From Brumimicrobium sp033722555 (GTDB taxonomy: Bacteria; Bacteroidota; Bacteroidia; Flavobacteriales_D; Crocinitomicaceae), in assembly GCA_033722555.1 (NCBI GenBank), contig JAWVYS010000049.1, forward strand, positions 1-19,971: 19,971 nucleotides of DNA, written 5' to 3'. Below, piece after piece: positions 5,583 to 14,250 of the stretch. The stretch's first letter is position 1, and the number at the start of each line of letters is the position of its first letter. The notes beneath the pieces are model-generated. The model was not told the origin of the DNA. It saw only the letters and a list, made by a program, of their open reading frames with translations, and ran no database searches. A program made the position numbers and the translations under genes.

Positions 5583-8126
5583 TTAGTTTTTATCTTTTTT
5601 AGATTCCCCTTTTTCTTTTCCTTTGACCACTTTAGAATCCAAAGCATCGCCGGTTTTGTTGAGGCTGATCACAATTTTATCTCCCTGAGAAATTTGTGCA
5701 TTGATAATCTGCTCGGCAAGCGGATCCTCTACGTATTTCTGGATTGCTCTTTTCAAAGGTCGAGCACCGAATTTGGAATCATATCCTTTATCTACGATGA
5801 AATCTTTCGCTTCCTTTTTAAGCTCTATATCGTAGCCTAAATCATTGATACGCTTATATAAGTGTTTCAATTCGAGATCGATAATTTTGTAGATGTGTTC
5901 ACGGTCTAAAGATTTGAAAAGAATCATATCGTCAACACGGTTCAAAAATTCCGGTGAAAATGCCTTTCTAAGGGCATTTTGAATAACCGCTTTCTGATCA
6001 TCTTCGGTTGAAGCCATTCTGGCGGCTGTACCGAAACCTACACCTGTACCGAAATCCTGTAATTGGCGCGCACCGATGTTTGAGGTCATGATGAGAATGG
6101 TGTTTTTGAAATCAATTTTTCTTCCAAGACCGTCTGTCATGTGCCCGTCATCCAGTGCCTGTAATAATAGATTGAACACATCCGGATGCGCTTTTTCAAT
6201 CTCATCCAATAAGATGATGGAGTAGGGTTTTCTGCGTACTTTTTCAGTAAGCTGTCCACCTTCTTCATATCCGACATATCCCGGAGGCGCTCCGACCAAT
6301 CTGGAAATAGAGAATTTCTCCATGTATTCAGACATATCGATACGAATCAGAGAATCTTCGGTATCGAACATGTGCTTGGCAAGAATTTTAGCAAGCTGCG
6401 TTTTACCAACACCTGTTGGTCCCAGGAAGAAGAAAGAACCTATTGGTTTATTGGGGTCTTTCAATCCCGCACGGTTTCGTTGAATAGCTTTCACCACTTT
6501 CTCAACCGCTTCGTCCTGACCGATTACCTGCCCTTTGATCTCTTCAGACATTTTAGCCAGTTTCCCGCTTTCCTTCTCGGCAATACGCTGTACAGGAATT
6601 CCTGTCATCATCGCAACGACGTCAGCAACGTGTTCTTCGGTAACCGTTACACGGTGTGATTTGGTTTCTTCTTCCCACTTGATTTTTTCCTCTTCCAGTT
6701 TGTCTTGAAGTTTTTTCTCTTTGTCTCTTAGTTCGGCAGCTTTTTCATACTGTTGTGATTTGATCACTTCGTTTTTATCTTCTCTTACAGCCTCGATTTT
6801 CTCCTCGATATCAAGAATTTCTTTAGGAACATTGATGTTCTTTAAATGAACACGTGAACCAACTTCGTCAAGAGCATCTATGGCCTTATCCGGTAAATGC
6901 CTGTCAGAGATGTAACGATCGGTAAGTGAAACACAAGCTTTAATGGCTTCTTTCGTATATGTTACACTGTGGTGATCCTCGTACCGTTCCTTGATGTTTT
7001 CAAGGATTTGTTCCGTTTCTTCGATACTTGTCGGTTCAACAAGCACCTTCTGGAATCTTCTCTCCAATGCACCGTCTTTTTCGATGTACTGTCTGTATTC
7101 ATCGAGCGTAGTTGCACCGATTGCTTGTAGTTCACCCCTGGCAAGAGCCGGTTTAAACATGTTCGAAGCATCGAGTGAACCACTCGCGCCACCAGCACCT
7201 ATAATAGTATGAATCTCATCAATGAAAAGTATGATATCCGGATTCTTTTCGATCTCGGCCATTACTGCTTTCATTCTTTCCTCAAACTGCCCACGGTATT
7301 TTGTACCTGCCACGAGCGAAGCAAGATCCAGAGAAATAATTCTTTTATTAAAAAGTACGCGACTCACTTTGCGTTGAACGATTCGAAGAGCGAGACCTTC
7401 GGCGATTGCACTTTTACCCACACCGGGTTCACCGATCAGAATAGGGTTGTTTTTCTTTCTTCGCGAAAGAATCTGGCTTACACGTTCAATTTCTTTTTCT
7501 CTTCCTACGATAGGATCCAGACGGTCAGCTTCTGCCATTTTAGTCAGGTCACGACCGAAATTGTCCAGCACGGGAGTTTTTGATTTTGCTTCGCCCGACT
7601 TTCTTGCACCGCCTCCTGAGCCACCGCTGCTAAAACCGGTATCTCCTTCATCAGCCGAGCCCGGAAATTCAGCACTGGGGCTGTTTTCTTCAAGCATAGC
7701 TTCGATCTCGTCTTTTACATTGTCGTAAATCACACCATATTTATTGAGCGTACGACAAGCCACATTGTTTTCATCCTTAAGAATAGATAACAGGAGATGG
7801 CCTGTTCCAATTACAGGACTTTTAAACAACTTGGCTTCGAGGTAAGTGATCTTGAGCACTTTTTCCGCCTGTTTAACGAGCGGAATATTAGTAAGGTCCT
7901 TCGGCGTGCTTCCTGCAGATTTTGTCAGATAGGATTCTATCTGGAAACGGATCTGTTCGAGATCGAGGTTGAACTCCTTAAGAACTCGTATGCCGAGTCC
8001 TTCGCCCTCACGGATAAGTCCGAGAAGAAAATGCTCGACACCTATATAATCGTTTCCGAGTCTCAACGCCTCTTCACGGCTGAAGTTTATGACGTCTTTA
8101 ACTCTCGGTGAAAATTTTGCTTCCAT
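5583..8126 (-). CDS. clpC: ATP-dependent Clp protease ATP-binding subunit ClpC
   Basis: An 847-residue HSP100 unfoldase that feeds substrates to ClpP. The N-terminal double Clp_N repeat is at about 5-145, followed by a Gly/Ser-rich linker (165-175). AAA+ module 1 has Walker A GEPGVGKS at 232-239, pore loop YRGQFEER from 277 and Walker B ILFIDEIH at 299-306. A UVR-type middle domain (QYEKAAELRDKE, about 459-470) sets ClpC apart from ClpA and ClpB. AAA+ module 2 has Walker A GPTGVGKT at 569-576 and Walker B IILLDEIEKAH at 637-647. A VGF tripeptide near 696-698 matches the ClpP-docking loop. Full length for the family. It is transcribed divergently from gyrA and ends in a strong terminator. A weak promoter element (TATATTTC) lies 5 bases before the start. 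I see no CtsR-type heptad repeats. Confidence 0.96.
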   Translation of the reverse strand: MEAKFSPRVKDVINFSREEALRLGNDYIGVEHFLLGLIREGEGLGIRVLKEFNLDLEQIRFQIESYLTKSAGSTPKDLTNIPLVKQAEKVLKITYLEAKLFKSPVIGTGHLLLSILKDENNVACRTLNKYGVIYDNVKDEIEAMLEENSPSAEFPGSADEGDTGFSSGGSGGGARKSGEAKSKTPVLDNFGRDLTKMAEADRLDPIVGREKEIERVSQILSRRKKNNPILIGEPGVGKSAIAEGLALRIVQRKVSRVLFNKRIISLDLASLVAGTKYRGQFEERMKAVMAEIEKNPDIILFIDEIHTIIGAGGASGSLDASNMFKPALARGELQAIGATTLDEYRQYIEKDGALERRFQKVLVEPTSIEETEQILENIKERYEDHHSVTYTKEAIKACVSLTDRYISDRHLPDKAIDALDEVGSRVHLKNINVPKEILDIEEKIEAVREDKNEVIKSQQYEKAAELRDKEKKLQDKLEEEKIKWEEETKSHRVTVTEEHVADVVAMMTGIPVQRIAEKESGKLAKMSEEIKGQVIGQDEAVEKVVKAIQRNRAGLKDPNKPIGSFFFLGPTGVGKTQLAKILAKHMFDTEDSLIRIDMSEYMEKFSISRLVGAPPGYVGYEEGGQLTEKVRRKPYSIILLDEIEKAHPDVFNLLLQALDDGHMTDGLGRKIDFKNTILIMTSNIGARQLQDFGTGVGFGTAARMASTEDDQKAVIQNALRKAFSPEFLNRVDDMILFKSLDREHIYKIIDLELKHLYKRINDLGYDIELKKEAKDFIVDKGYDSKFGARPLKRAIQKYVEDPLAEQIINAQISQGDKIVISLNKTGDALDSKVVKGKEKGESKKDKN

Positions 8127-8152
8127 AAATTGAAATATAATTAAAATAAATC

Positions 8153-8197
8153 ATTTGACATAAAGATACATTGAAAAGAGCATACGAAATGTCAAAT
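8153..8197. repeat. 9-bp perfect inverted repeat in the clpC-gyrA intergenic region
   Basis: ATTTGACAT at 8153-8161 and ATGTCAAAT at 8189-8197 are exact reverse complements separated by 27 bases, so the arm centres are 36 bases apart. Each arm contains TTGACA, in opposite orientation. Between the arms, the minus strand has TATCTTTA at 8168-8161, one base from the Bacteroidota -7 consensus and pointing to clpC. It may be an operator or part of divergent promoters; chance is possible in AT-rich DNA. Confidence 0.4.
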
Positions 8198-8234
8198 TCA
8201 AAAATAAAACGAATAATAGACAAAATGGTTGAAG

Positions 8235-8301
8235 TTGTTCACAATTTTCCACAGATTTTTGTTTATAAAATTAAATTTTGCCCACGGTTCCATGTGAATT
8301 A
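8235..8301. promoter_or_regulatory. Three DnaA-box-like 9-mers upstream of gyrA
   Basis: TTGTTCACA (8235-8243) and TTTTCCACA (8245-8253) on the plus strand, and TAATTCACA on the minus strand (8301-8293), each differ from the DnaA consensus TTATNCACA by one base. The first two are in the same orientation, ten bases apart. They could be DnaA sites controlling gyrA. The match is imperfect and the consensus for this organism is unknown. Confidence 0.3.
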
Positions 8302-8364
8302 TTTGCCTATTTTCGAACCTTCAATCCGTTCGCAAAATTCGTGCGAAAATAAATAAATGACAAG

Positions 8365-10920
8365 ATGGCAGAAGGAGAAAGAATCGTTCAGATAAACATT
8401 GAAGATGAAATGAAGTCGGCCTACATTGACTATTCAATGTCGGTAATTGTTTCACGTGCACTTCCGGATGTTCGGGATGGTTTTAAGCCTGTACACCGAA
8501 GAGTTTTGTACGGGATGCAGGATTTGGGTGTTTATTCTAACAGGCCGCATAAAAAATCGGCCAGAATAGTCGGAGAAGTCTTGGGTAAATATCATCCGCA
8601 CGGCGATAGTTCTGTGTATGATACCATGGTGCGTATGGCTCAGCATTGGTCACTTCGTTATCCGCTGGTAGACGGTCAGGGTAACTTCGGTTCTGTGGAC
8701 GGTGATAGTCCGGCGGCGATGCGTTATACTGAAGCACGTTTAAGAAAGATCGCTGAGGAAATGCTTGCTGATCTCGAAAAAGAGACGGTTGATTTTGAAA
8801 ATAATTTTGACGACAGTTTGCAGGAGCCTACGGTTCTTCCTACAAAAGTTCCTAACCTTTTGGTGAACGGAGCTAGTGGAATAGCAGTGGGTATGGCGAC
8901 AAATATGGCGCCCCACAACCTGACTGAGGTGATCAACGGTACGATTGCCTATATAGATAACAAGGAGATAGAAGTCGAAGGACTCATGGAGCATGTAAAA
9001 GCTCCTGATTTCCCGACAGGGGGAATTATTTACGGTTACGACGGTGTTAAAGACGCTTTCGAAACCGGTAAGGGTAGAATTGTGATACGCGGAAAAGCGG
9101 AGATCGAAGAGAATCAGAACGGCAGGGAGCACATTATTGTTACCGAGATACCTTATCAGGTGAATAAGGCTGACATGATCAAGAAAACGGCCGATTTGGT
9201 TAATGATGGGAAGATCGAAGGCATTAGTGATATCAGAGACGAATCTGACAGAAACGGGATGCGTATCGTTTACGAATTAAAACGCGATGCTATTCCGAAT
9301 GTTGTACTTAATAAATTATTTAAGTATACTGCATTACAGACTTCATTTTCAGTAAATAACATTTGCCTTGTTGATGGAAGACCGAACCTGCTGAACCTTA
9401 AGGAAATCATCGCCAAGTTTGTGGATTTCCGTCATGAGGTAGTTGTTCGAAGAGCGAAGTATGACCTTCGAAAAGCAGAGGAAAGGGCCCACATTCTAGA
9501 GGGGCTTATCATCGCTTCGGACAATATCGATGAAGTTATCAAAATTATTCGTGCCTCCAAAAGTCCGGATGAAGCACGTGAGGCGTTAATGGAGAAATTC
9601 GAACTCAGCGATGTTCAGTCCCGTGCGATTGTTGAGATGCGCTTACGTCAGCTTACAGGACTTGAGCAGGATAAATTAAGGTCAGAATATGAGGAATTGA
9701 TGGAAACCATCAAAGACCTGAAGGATATCTTAGAAAGAGAGCCTCGCAGAATGGAGATTATCAAAGAAGAGCTCGAATATATCCGTGATAAATACGGTGA
9801 CGAACGACGTTCAACGATTGAGTATTCCGCTTCAGAAATGCGTATAGAGGATTTGATTCCGGATGAAGAAGTGGTTGTGACTATCTCACATGCCGGATAC
9901 ATAAAAAGAACGAATTTAACTGAATACAAAGTTCAAAACAGAGGTGGAACAGGTTCTAAAGGCTCTACGACACGTGATAAAGACTTTTTGGAATCCATTT
10001 TTGTAGCCACTAACCACAATTACCTGCTTGTTTTCACTGAAAAAGGGAAATGTTTCTGGATGCGTGTGTTTGAAGTACCTGAAGGAAGTAAAACATCCAA
10101 AGGAAGAGCGATACAGAACCTGATCAATATCGAGCAGGATGACAGGATTAAGGCGTATATCAATGTTGAAGACCTAACGGATACAGATTACGTAAACAAC
10201 AATTACATCGTGATGTGTACCAAGAAAGGTATCATCAAAAAGACTAAGCTTGAGGCGTATTCCAGACCAAGAACCAATGGAATTAATGCGATCAACGTGA
10301 ATGAGGGTGATGAACTTCTTGAAGCTAAACTGACCAACGGAAACAATGAGATCATCCTGGCGAAACGTTCAGGTTATGCGATCCGATTCAATGAATCTAC
10401 GGTTCGTACCGTGGGAAGAAATTCCATCGGTGTGAAAGGTGTAACGATGAGTCGTCCGGACGATGAAGTTGTTGGTATGATCTGCCTGGAGCCGGATAGT
10501 GAGAACACGATTCTGGTTGTATCGGAAAACGGTTACGGAAAACGTTCTTACTTCAATGATCCTGAAACGGGTGAGCCTGTTTATCGAATTACGAACAGAG
10601 GAGGTAAAGGTGTGAAAACCATTTCGGTAACACCAAAAACAGGGGATCTTATCGCAATCAAGAATGTTACTGACGAGGATGATTTGATGATTATAACCAA
10701 GAGCGGTATTACGATCAGAACGCATGTTGACCAGTTGAGAATAATGGGGCGTGCGGCACAGGGAGTGAAACTGATCAATCTTTCAAAAGGAGGGGAGATC
10801 GCTGCGGTTGCTAAAGTACCCAAATCAGAGGAGGAAGCATCTGATAATGAAGAGATGGATGAAAACGGAGAGAATAACACCGAAGAAAATGGCACGGAAA
10901 ATGATAATACCGAAGCATAA
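8365..10920 (+). CDS. gyrA: DNA gyrase subunit A
   Basis: An 851-residue type IIA topoisomerase subunit that breaks and rejoins DNA and, with GyrB, introduces negative supercoils. The N-terminal winged-helix region has the catalytic tyrosine in MRYTEARL (Tyr121, equal to E. coli Tyr122). The quinolone-resistance region HPHGDSSVYDTMVRMAQ holds Ser82 and Asp86, equal to E. coli Ser83 and Asp87, so both positions are of the susceptible type. A coiled-coil region spans about 365-480. The C-terminal beta-pinwheel begins near 500 and carries the GyrA box QNRGGTG at 524-530, which separates it from ParC. The last 30 residues are an acidic, Asn/Glu-rich tail. The ATG has no Shine-Dalgarno sequence, as usual in this phylum. 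A TPR gene follows after 13 bases. Confidence 0.97.
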   Translation: MAEGERIVQINIEDEMKSAYIDYSMSVIVSRALPDVRDGFKPVHRRVLYGMQDLGVYSNRPHKKSARIVGEVLGKYHPHGDSSVYDTMVRMAQHWSLRYPLVDGQGNFGSVDGDSPAAMRYTEARLRKIAEEMLADLEKETVDFENNFDDSLQEPTVLPTKVPNLLVNGASGIAVGMATNMAPHNLTEVINGTIAYIDNKEIEVEGLMEHVKAPDFPTGGIIYGYDGVKDAFETGKGRIVIRGKAEIEENQNGREHIIVTEIPYQVNKADMIKKTADLVNDGKIEGISDIRDESDRNGMRIVYELKRDAIPNVVLNKLFKYTALQTSFSVNNICLVDGRPNLLNLKEIIAKFVDFRHEVVVRRAKYDLRKAEERAHILEGLIIASDNIDEVIKIIRASKSPDEAREALMEKFELSDVQSRAIVEMRLRQLTGLEQDKLRSEYEELMETIKDLKDILEREPRRMEIIKEELEYIRDKYGDERRSTIEYSASEMRIEDLIPDEEVVVTISHAGYIKRTNLTEYKVQNRGGTGSKGSTTRDKDFLESIFVATNHNYLLVFTEKGKCFWMRVFEVPEGSKTSKGRAIQNLINIEQDDRIKAYINVEDLTDTDYVNNNYIVMCTKKGIIKKTKLEAYSRPRTNGINAINVNEGDELLEAKLTNGNNEIILAKRSGYAIRFNESTVRTVGRNSIGVKGVTMSRPDDEVVGMICLEPDSENTILVVSENGYGKRSYFNDPETGEPVYRITNRGGKGVKTISVTPKTGDLIAIKNVTDEDDLMIITKSGITIRTHVDQLRIMGRAAQGVKLINLSKGGEIAAVAKVPKSEEEASDNEEMDENGENNTEENGTENDNTEA

Positions 10921-10933
10921 ATAACAAAAGTGA

Positions 10934-12154
10934 ATGTCAATTATGAAATTAAACAGAATCAGAATTATAGGGGCAAGCTTACTTTTACTTGCCGCAGTTC
11001 AATTAAATGCTCAAAACAGCAACGTCGTTTCAGCGGCTATTGAGTACAAAAAATATCCTTCCGCTTTCTATCAGGGACAGTTTGACGAGGCTAAAAAGAT
11101 TTTGCTTGAGGCTAAGAAATACATTGATCCTGCTATGGAGCATGAGGATACCAAGGCTGATGAAAAAGCACATTATTACAATGCCGTAATTAATTTTGGT
11201 TTGGCCGAACTATCAGGTATGGAGGGCAACGAAGACCTGAAGGAATTTCAGTCGGAAGAAACCATGCAGGAGATCAAGAAGTCACTAAAGATTGCGTATG
11301 AAAGCCGTAAATTTAAGAAGGACGTTGAAGATTTTGTCGGAGAAAAGGTTGGAATGGCCATGAACTACGGTAAGATGATGTTCGAAAATAAAAACTATGC
11401 AGGTGCATTCATGGCTTTTGCCGGAGCTTATGAACTGGAGGGAATGCTTGGTAAGGAGAACGAAGAAATGAAAACCAATGCAATTATCTCAGCGAAGAAT
11501 GAGGTTGCGAAGCTCAAAAATGAAGGAAAGACCGAAGAGGCTTTAAAATTCATTGAATCGGTACTTGAGCAGTTTCCTAAAAATACAGACCTCGCGATCG
11601 AGGGTGTAAATATCTCTCTTGATCAGGGTAATCTGGATCGTGCTGAATCCTTCTTTAATAAGGCTGCGGAAAATGATCCGCAAAACAAACTGTTATTCAG
11701 TTCCATGGGATCTATTTACCTTTCAAATGCAGATAAATCGTATGAAAAACTGGATTCGATGAAAGTGACAGATCCAAGTTACCCGGAACTTGCGGCGCGG
11801 GTAGAGGAGATGTATTCGAAAGCGGAGAAAAACCTGAAGCGTGCTATTGAGATTGATCCTCAATATAAAGATGCTGCATACAATTTAGGTGTGCTTTATT
11901 TGAGTCGCGGAGAAAAACTGGCAAAGAAGGCTCGTCAAATGGATCTTGAAGACCCGAATTATAGTGCAACACTCGAAAAAAGTGAGGAAATGTATAAAAA
12001 AGCCATCGATCCTCTGGAGATCTTTATCGCTCAGGAGCCTAATAATGCGGGAGTTCTAAATGTATTGTTCCAGGTTCATAAACGTGCCGGAAATACTGAG
12101 AAAGCCATAGAGTACAAGAAACGTGCTGATGCAGCCGCAGCAGGTGGAGAATAA
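10934..12154 (+). CDS. Exported tetratricopeptide-repeat protein downstream of gyrA
   Basis: A 406-residue protein with a signal peptide (core IIGASLLLLAAVQLNA, cut before Gln27), then mostly helical repeats: TPR-like units at about 190-222, 223-256, 291-325 and 350-400. Residues about 275-328 and 336-391 look like two copies of one unit, each beginning with Met-xx-x-DPxYxxxL, then EEMYxKA and a long helix pair. It is likely a periplasmic or lipid-anchored scaffold for protein contacts; no enzyme motif is visible. Two starts are possible: ATG at 10934 and ATG at 10943, the latter giving the more typical signal peptide MKLNRIR. The gene lies 13 bases after gyrA and ends before a terminator, so it is probably co-transcribed with gyrA. 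Function unknown. Confidence 0.85.
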   Translation: MSIMKLNRIRIIGASLLLLAAVQLNAQNSNVVSAAIEYKKYPSAFYQGQFDEAKKILLEAKKYIDPAMEHEDTKADEKAHYYNAVINFGLAELSGMEGNEDLKEFQSEETMQEIKKSLKIAYESRKFKKDVEDFVGEKVGMAMNYGKMMFENKNYAGAFMAFAGAYELEGMLGKENEEMKTNAIISAKNEVAKLKNEGKTEEALKFIESVLEQFPKNTDLAIEGVNISLDQGNLDRAESFFNKAAENDPQNKLLFSSMGSIYLSNADKSYEKLDSMKVTDPSYPELAARVEEMYSKAEKNLKRAIEIDPQYKDAAYNLGVLYLSRGEKLAKKARQMDLEDPNYSATLEKSEEMYKKAIDPLEIFIAQEPNNAGVLNVLFQVHKRAGNTEKAIEYKKRADAAAAGGE

Positions 12155-12176
12155 AAATTAAAAACAATACTGTTTT

Positions 12177-12208
12177 AAAAGAGGCTTTTTTCGAAAGGCC
12201 TCTTTTTT
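12177..12208 (+). terminator. Rho-independent terminator between the TPR gene and the converging cvfB-like gene
   Basis: AAAAGAGGC at 12177-12185 pairs with GCCTCTTTT at 12198-12206, with a 12-base loop, and the plus strand continues with T to 12208. It lies 22 bases after the TPR stop. The A-rich left arm gives a short T run on the minus strand too, so it may also stop the cvfB-like transcript that ends at 12220. Confidence 0.85.
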
Positions 12209-12219
12209 GTTTGGAGTAA

Positions 12220-13050
12220 TTAAAGAAGAACCACTTTTTCCTTTTCGAGGCTGACCAGATTCCTTTTGTACAAGTTTCCAAGTCCTTTTTTAAAGGATTT
12301 TTTACTCATTCCCAGTTCGTTTCGAATGATATCCGGATCTGTGTTATCGTTCAGAGACATTTCTCCACCGTGCTTTTTAAGGTATTCCAGAATTTTTTCT
12401 GAAAATTGATCAAAGCGTTCAACACCGACCGGTACCAAAGAAATATCCAGTTTACCGTCCGTGCGGATGTACTCTACGTATCCCTTGAGCCGTTCTCCGT
12501 CCCGCAGTGGCTTTATAATTCTGTCTTTAAAAATCAAGCCTCCGAATGTGTTGTTTACTATCACTTTACGCCCTAGATCTGTCATTTCAGCAACGAATAA
12601 ATCCACCTGATCGCCAACTTTTAAATCCGCAGGTTCTTTTGAAAGGAACTTATTGATCCTGGCAGAACCCACGAGCCTGTCAGTTTTCGGGTCTCTGGAT
12701 AAATGGATCAGGTAGATTCCGTCGGTCTTCATTTTGACTGTTTGTTCCTTGAAAGGGATTAGTAAATCTTTTTCCAAACCCCAATCCATAAAAGCACCGA
12801 AGTCGGTAGTTTCCTTTACTTTCAGGAAGGCAAAATTATTCAGTGTTACATAAGGTTTTTCGGTGGTAGCAACGGGCCGATCTTCTGAATCCTTGTAAAG
12901 AAATATCTCTACTTCTCCGTCAAGGGTCATTTCATCGGTCAGGTATTTTTTTGGAAGCAGAACTTCAAAGCCTTCATTGTCCTTCAGGAAAGCCCCGACA
13001 CTGGTAAACCGATCAATTATTAAAACATTGTATTCTCCAATTTTTGCCAT
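12220..13050 (-). CDS. cvfB: CvfB-like S1 RNA-binding protein
   Basis: A 276-residue protein with the arrangement of the CvfB/YitL family. S1-like OB folds cover about 1-65 and 70-135 (FLKVKETTDFGAFMDWGLEKDLL is the typical S1 strand pattern). A third S1-like domain at about 140-215 includes GYVEYIRTDGKLDISL. The C-terminus, about 220-276, is a winged helix ending KKSFKKGLGNLYKRNLV. Staphylococcus aureus CvfB binds RNA and affects virulence-gene expression; the role in Bacteroidota is not established. Length and domain order are as expected. It stands alone, converging on the gyrA-TPR operon with a shared terminator. Upstream, TACCTTTA at 13077-13070 on the minus strand is one base from the -7 consensus. 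The symbol is by family resemblance. Confidence 0.85.
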   Translation of the reverse strand: MAKIGEYNVLIIDRFTSVGAFLKDNEGFEVLLPKKYLTDEMTLDGEVEIFLYKDSEDRPVATTEKPYVTLNNFAFLKVKETTDFGAFMDWGLEKDLLIPFKEQTVKMKTDGIYLIHLSRDPKTDRLVGSARINKFLSKEPADLKVGDQVDLFVAEMTDLGRKVIVNNTFGGLIFKDRIIKPLRDGERLKGYVEYIRTDGKLDISLVPVGVERFDQFSEKILEYLKKHGGEMSLNDNTDPDIIRNELGMSKKSFKKGLGNLYKRNLVSLEKEKVVLL

Positions 13051-13142
13051 ACCTCGTCCAAATTTGGTGTAAAGGTAATGTATCCTGTGAATCTGTGAGA
13101 AGATTCCTTTTTAAAGCAAAAAAAATGTATTGATTCAACCGC

Positions 13143-13952
13143 TTAGTAGTAGAGTTTCGATAATAATTTAGAATTGACAATCAAGCATGGAATGTTATCT
13201 TCATTGGTTATCAATGACTGGGTGTATTTATCGAACTGCGGGAACAGGCTCGAAGAATGGTAGGACATTGCGATCATGTCAGCATTTGTCTCTTTGGCAA
13301 AGGCCAGCACCTTATGGTGGTATGATTTCGAACCATCCAACAAATGAACATGTGAATTTACGTGTTTCTCTGAGTACTCTTTTTTAACCAGAGAAATTCT
13401 GATTTTGATCTGTTGTGCAAGTCTAGGGTCACTTTGAGTTTCTCCAAGTACATGAACTTCGGCGTCGAAGGTCCGAGCAATCTCTCCTGCAACATTAATG
13501 ATCTGAAGGCTTTCCTTCGAAAGGTCGATGGGAACAACGATTTTTTCAATTTTTGTTCGTGGGGTACCATCCTGAACAACGAGAAATGGAACGCTGGTGG
13601 ATGTAACGACTTTTATGGCATAGGATCCGAAGAGTTTTTGCATTCCTGTAGCTCCATGTGTCCCCATCACAATCAGTCGAGCTTCTTTGGATTCTGCTAT
13701 TTTTCCTATGTCATCAAAAATATTCCCCGTTTTTACAACGGCTTTTACGTCCACGTCGCCCACCTGTAAATCAAGGTTGTTGATGATTTCGGTGAGTTTG
13801 TCAAAAGCGGCACGTGCTTTTTCCTTGCTACTCACGATATGAAGTAATTCAATGGACGTCTTTTTAGGTTTTGCCAGGAAAAGGGCATATTTCAAAGCGG
13901 CATCCCCCACACTTGTGAAATCATGAGGAACTATAAACAGGTTTGCACTCAT
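13143..13952 (-). CDS. Universal stress protein with two Usp domains
   Basis: A 269-residue cytoplasmic protein with tandem UspA folds. Domain 1 (about 1-127) starts FIVPHDFTSVGDAALKYA and has the nucleotide-binding loop GTHGATGMQKLFGS at 97-110, one residue shorter than the classic G-2x-G-9x-G-S pattern but close to many Bacteroidota Usp proteins, then SVPFLVV. Domain 2 (about 135-269) starts KIVVPIDLSKESLQ, but its loop reads SYHSSSLFPQFDKY and has lost the glycines, so only the first half is likely to bind ATP. Such two-domain proteins usually respond to stress or stationary phase; partners are unknown. A full Bacteroidota promoter lies just upstream and no other gene follows closely, so it is probably monocistronic. 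Confidence 0.9.
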   Translation of the reverse strand: MSANLFIVPHDFTSVGDAALKYALFLAKPKKTSIELLHIVSSKEKARAAFDKLTEIINNLDLQVGDVDVKAVVKTGNIFDDIGKIAESKEARLIVMGTHGATGMQKLFGSYAIKVVTSTSVPFLVVQDGTPRTKIEKIVVPIDLSKESLQIINVAGEIARTFDAEVHVLGETQSDPRLAQQIKIRISLVKKEYSEKHVNSHVHLLDGSKSYHHKVLAFAKETNADMIAMSYHSSSLFPQFDKYTQSLITNEDNIPCLIVNSKLLSKLYY

Positions 13953-13971
13953 AAGCCGGATGTTGTTTGAT

Positions 13972-14001
13972 CAAATATAAACAAAAAAGGCTTGTGTTCA
14001 A
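13972..14001 (-). promoter_or_regulatory. Bacteroidota-type promoter of the universal stress gene
   Basis: On the minus strand TTG (14001-13999) is followed by 19 bases and TATATTTG (13979-13972), an exact match to the TTG, N19-21, TAnnTTTG consensus. The ATG at 13952 would leave a leader of roughly 12-15 bases. Confidence 0.75.
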
Positions 14002-14250
14002 CAAAATATTTCCATAACTTATTGGATATTAATCGTTGAAAACTTTTGAATGATTACCCCAACGAAGGATAGGAAATGAGCTTCACAAAGGTTTTATCTT
14101 TTTTTCAGTAAGTAAAATGTATGCTTGAATTGTTAAAAAATAAATTGTGAGCCAACCTTTGGAATTGTTCTTACGTCTTTTAGTCGTAAACGCATTTCCA
14201 CTACTACTAATGTTTACTAACGATTAAGATGAGTCCGGAGTTTTCCGGAC
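13980..14250. other. Intergenic region, possible plus-strand small RNA ending in a terminator
   Basis: About 300 bases between two minus-strand genes. I find no conserved coding frame; the longest plus-strand starts are tiny (ATG at 14050, 9 codons, overlapping by ATGA an 11-codon frame). The plus-strand terminator at 14232-14260 has no annotated gene in front of it, so a small transcript from this region is possible. I do not see a clear plus-strand promoter. Confidence 0.3.

Noticed and set aside
8155..8195. TTGACA sequences as sigma-70 -35 boxes
   Set aside because: No TATAAT-like partner at 16-18 bases on either strand, and the phylum uses a different promoter consensus.
8329..8347. TTCGCA / TGCGAA hairpin just upstream of gyrA
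   Set aside because: Only 6 bp with a 7-base loop; too short to call a regulatory structure.
8171..8356. 61-codon plus-strand frame between clpC and gyrA
   Set aside because: It starts with TTG, has no recognisable protein pattern, and covers the promoter region of two divergent housekeeping genes; chance frame in AT-rich DNA.
10581..10940. 119-codon minus-strand frame opposite the gyrA end
   Set aside because: Ser- and Ile-rich shadow of the gyrA acidic tail and pinwheel codons; no independent evidence.
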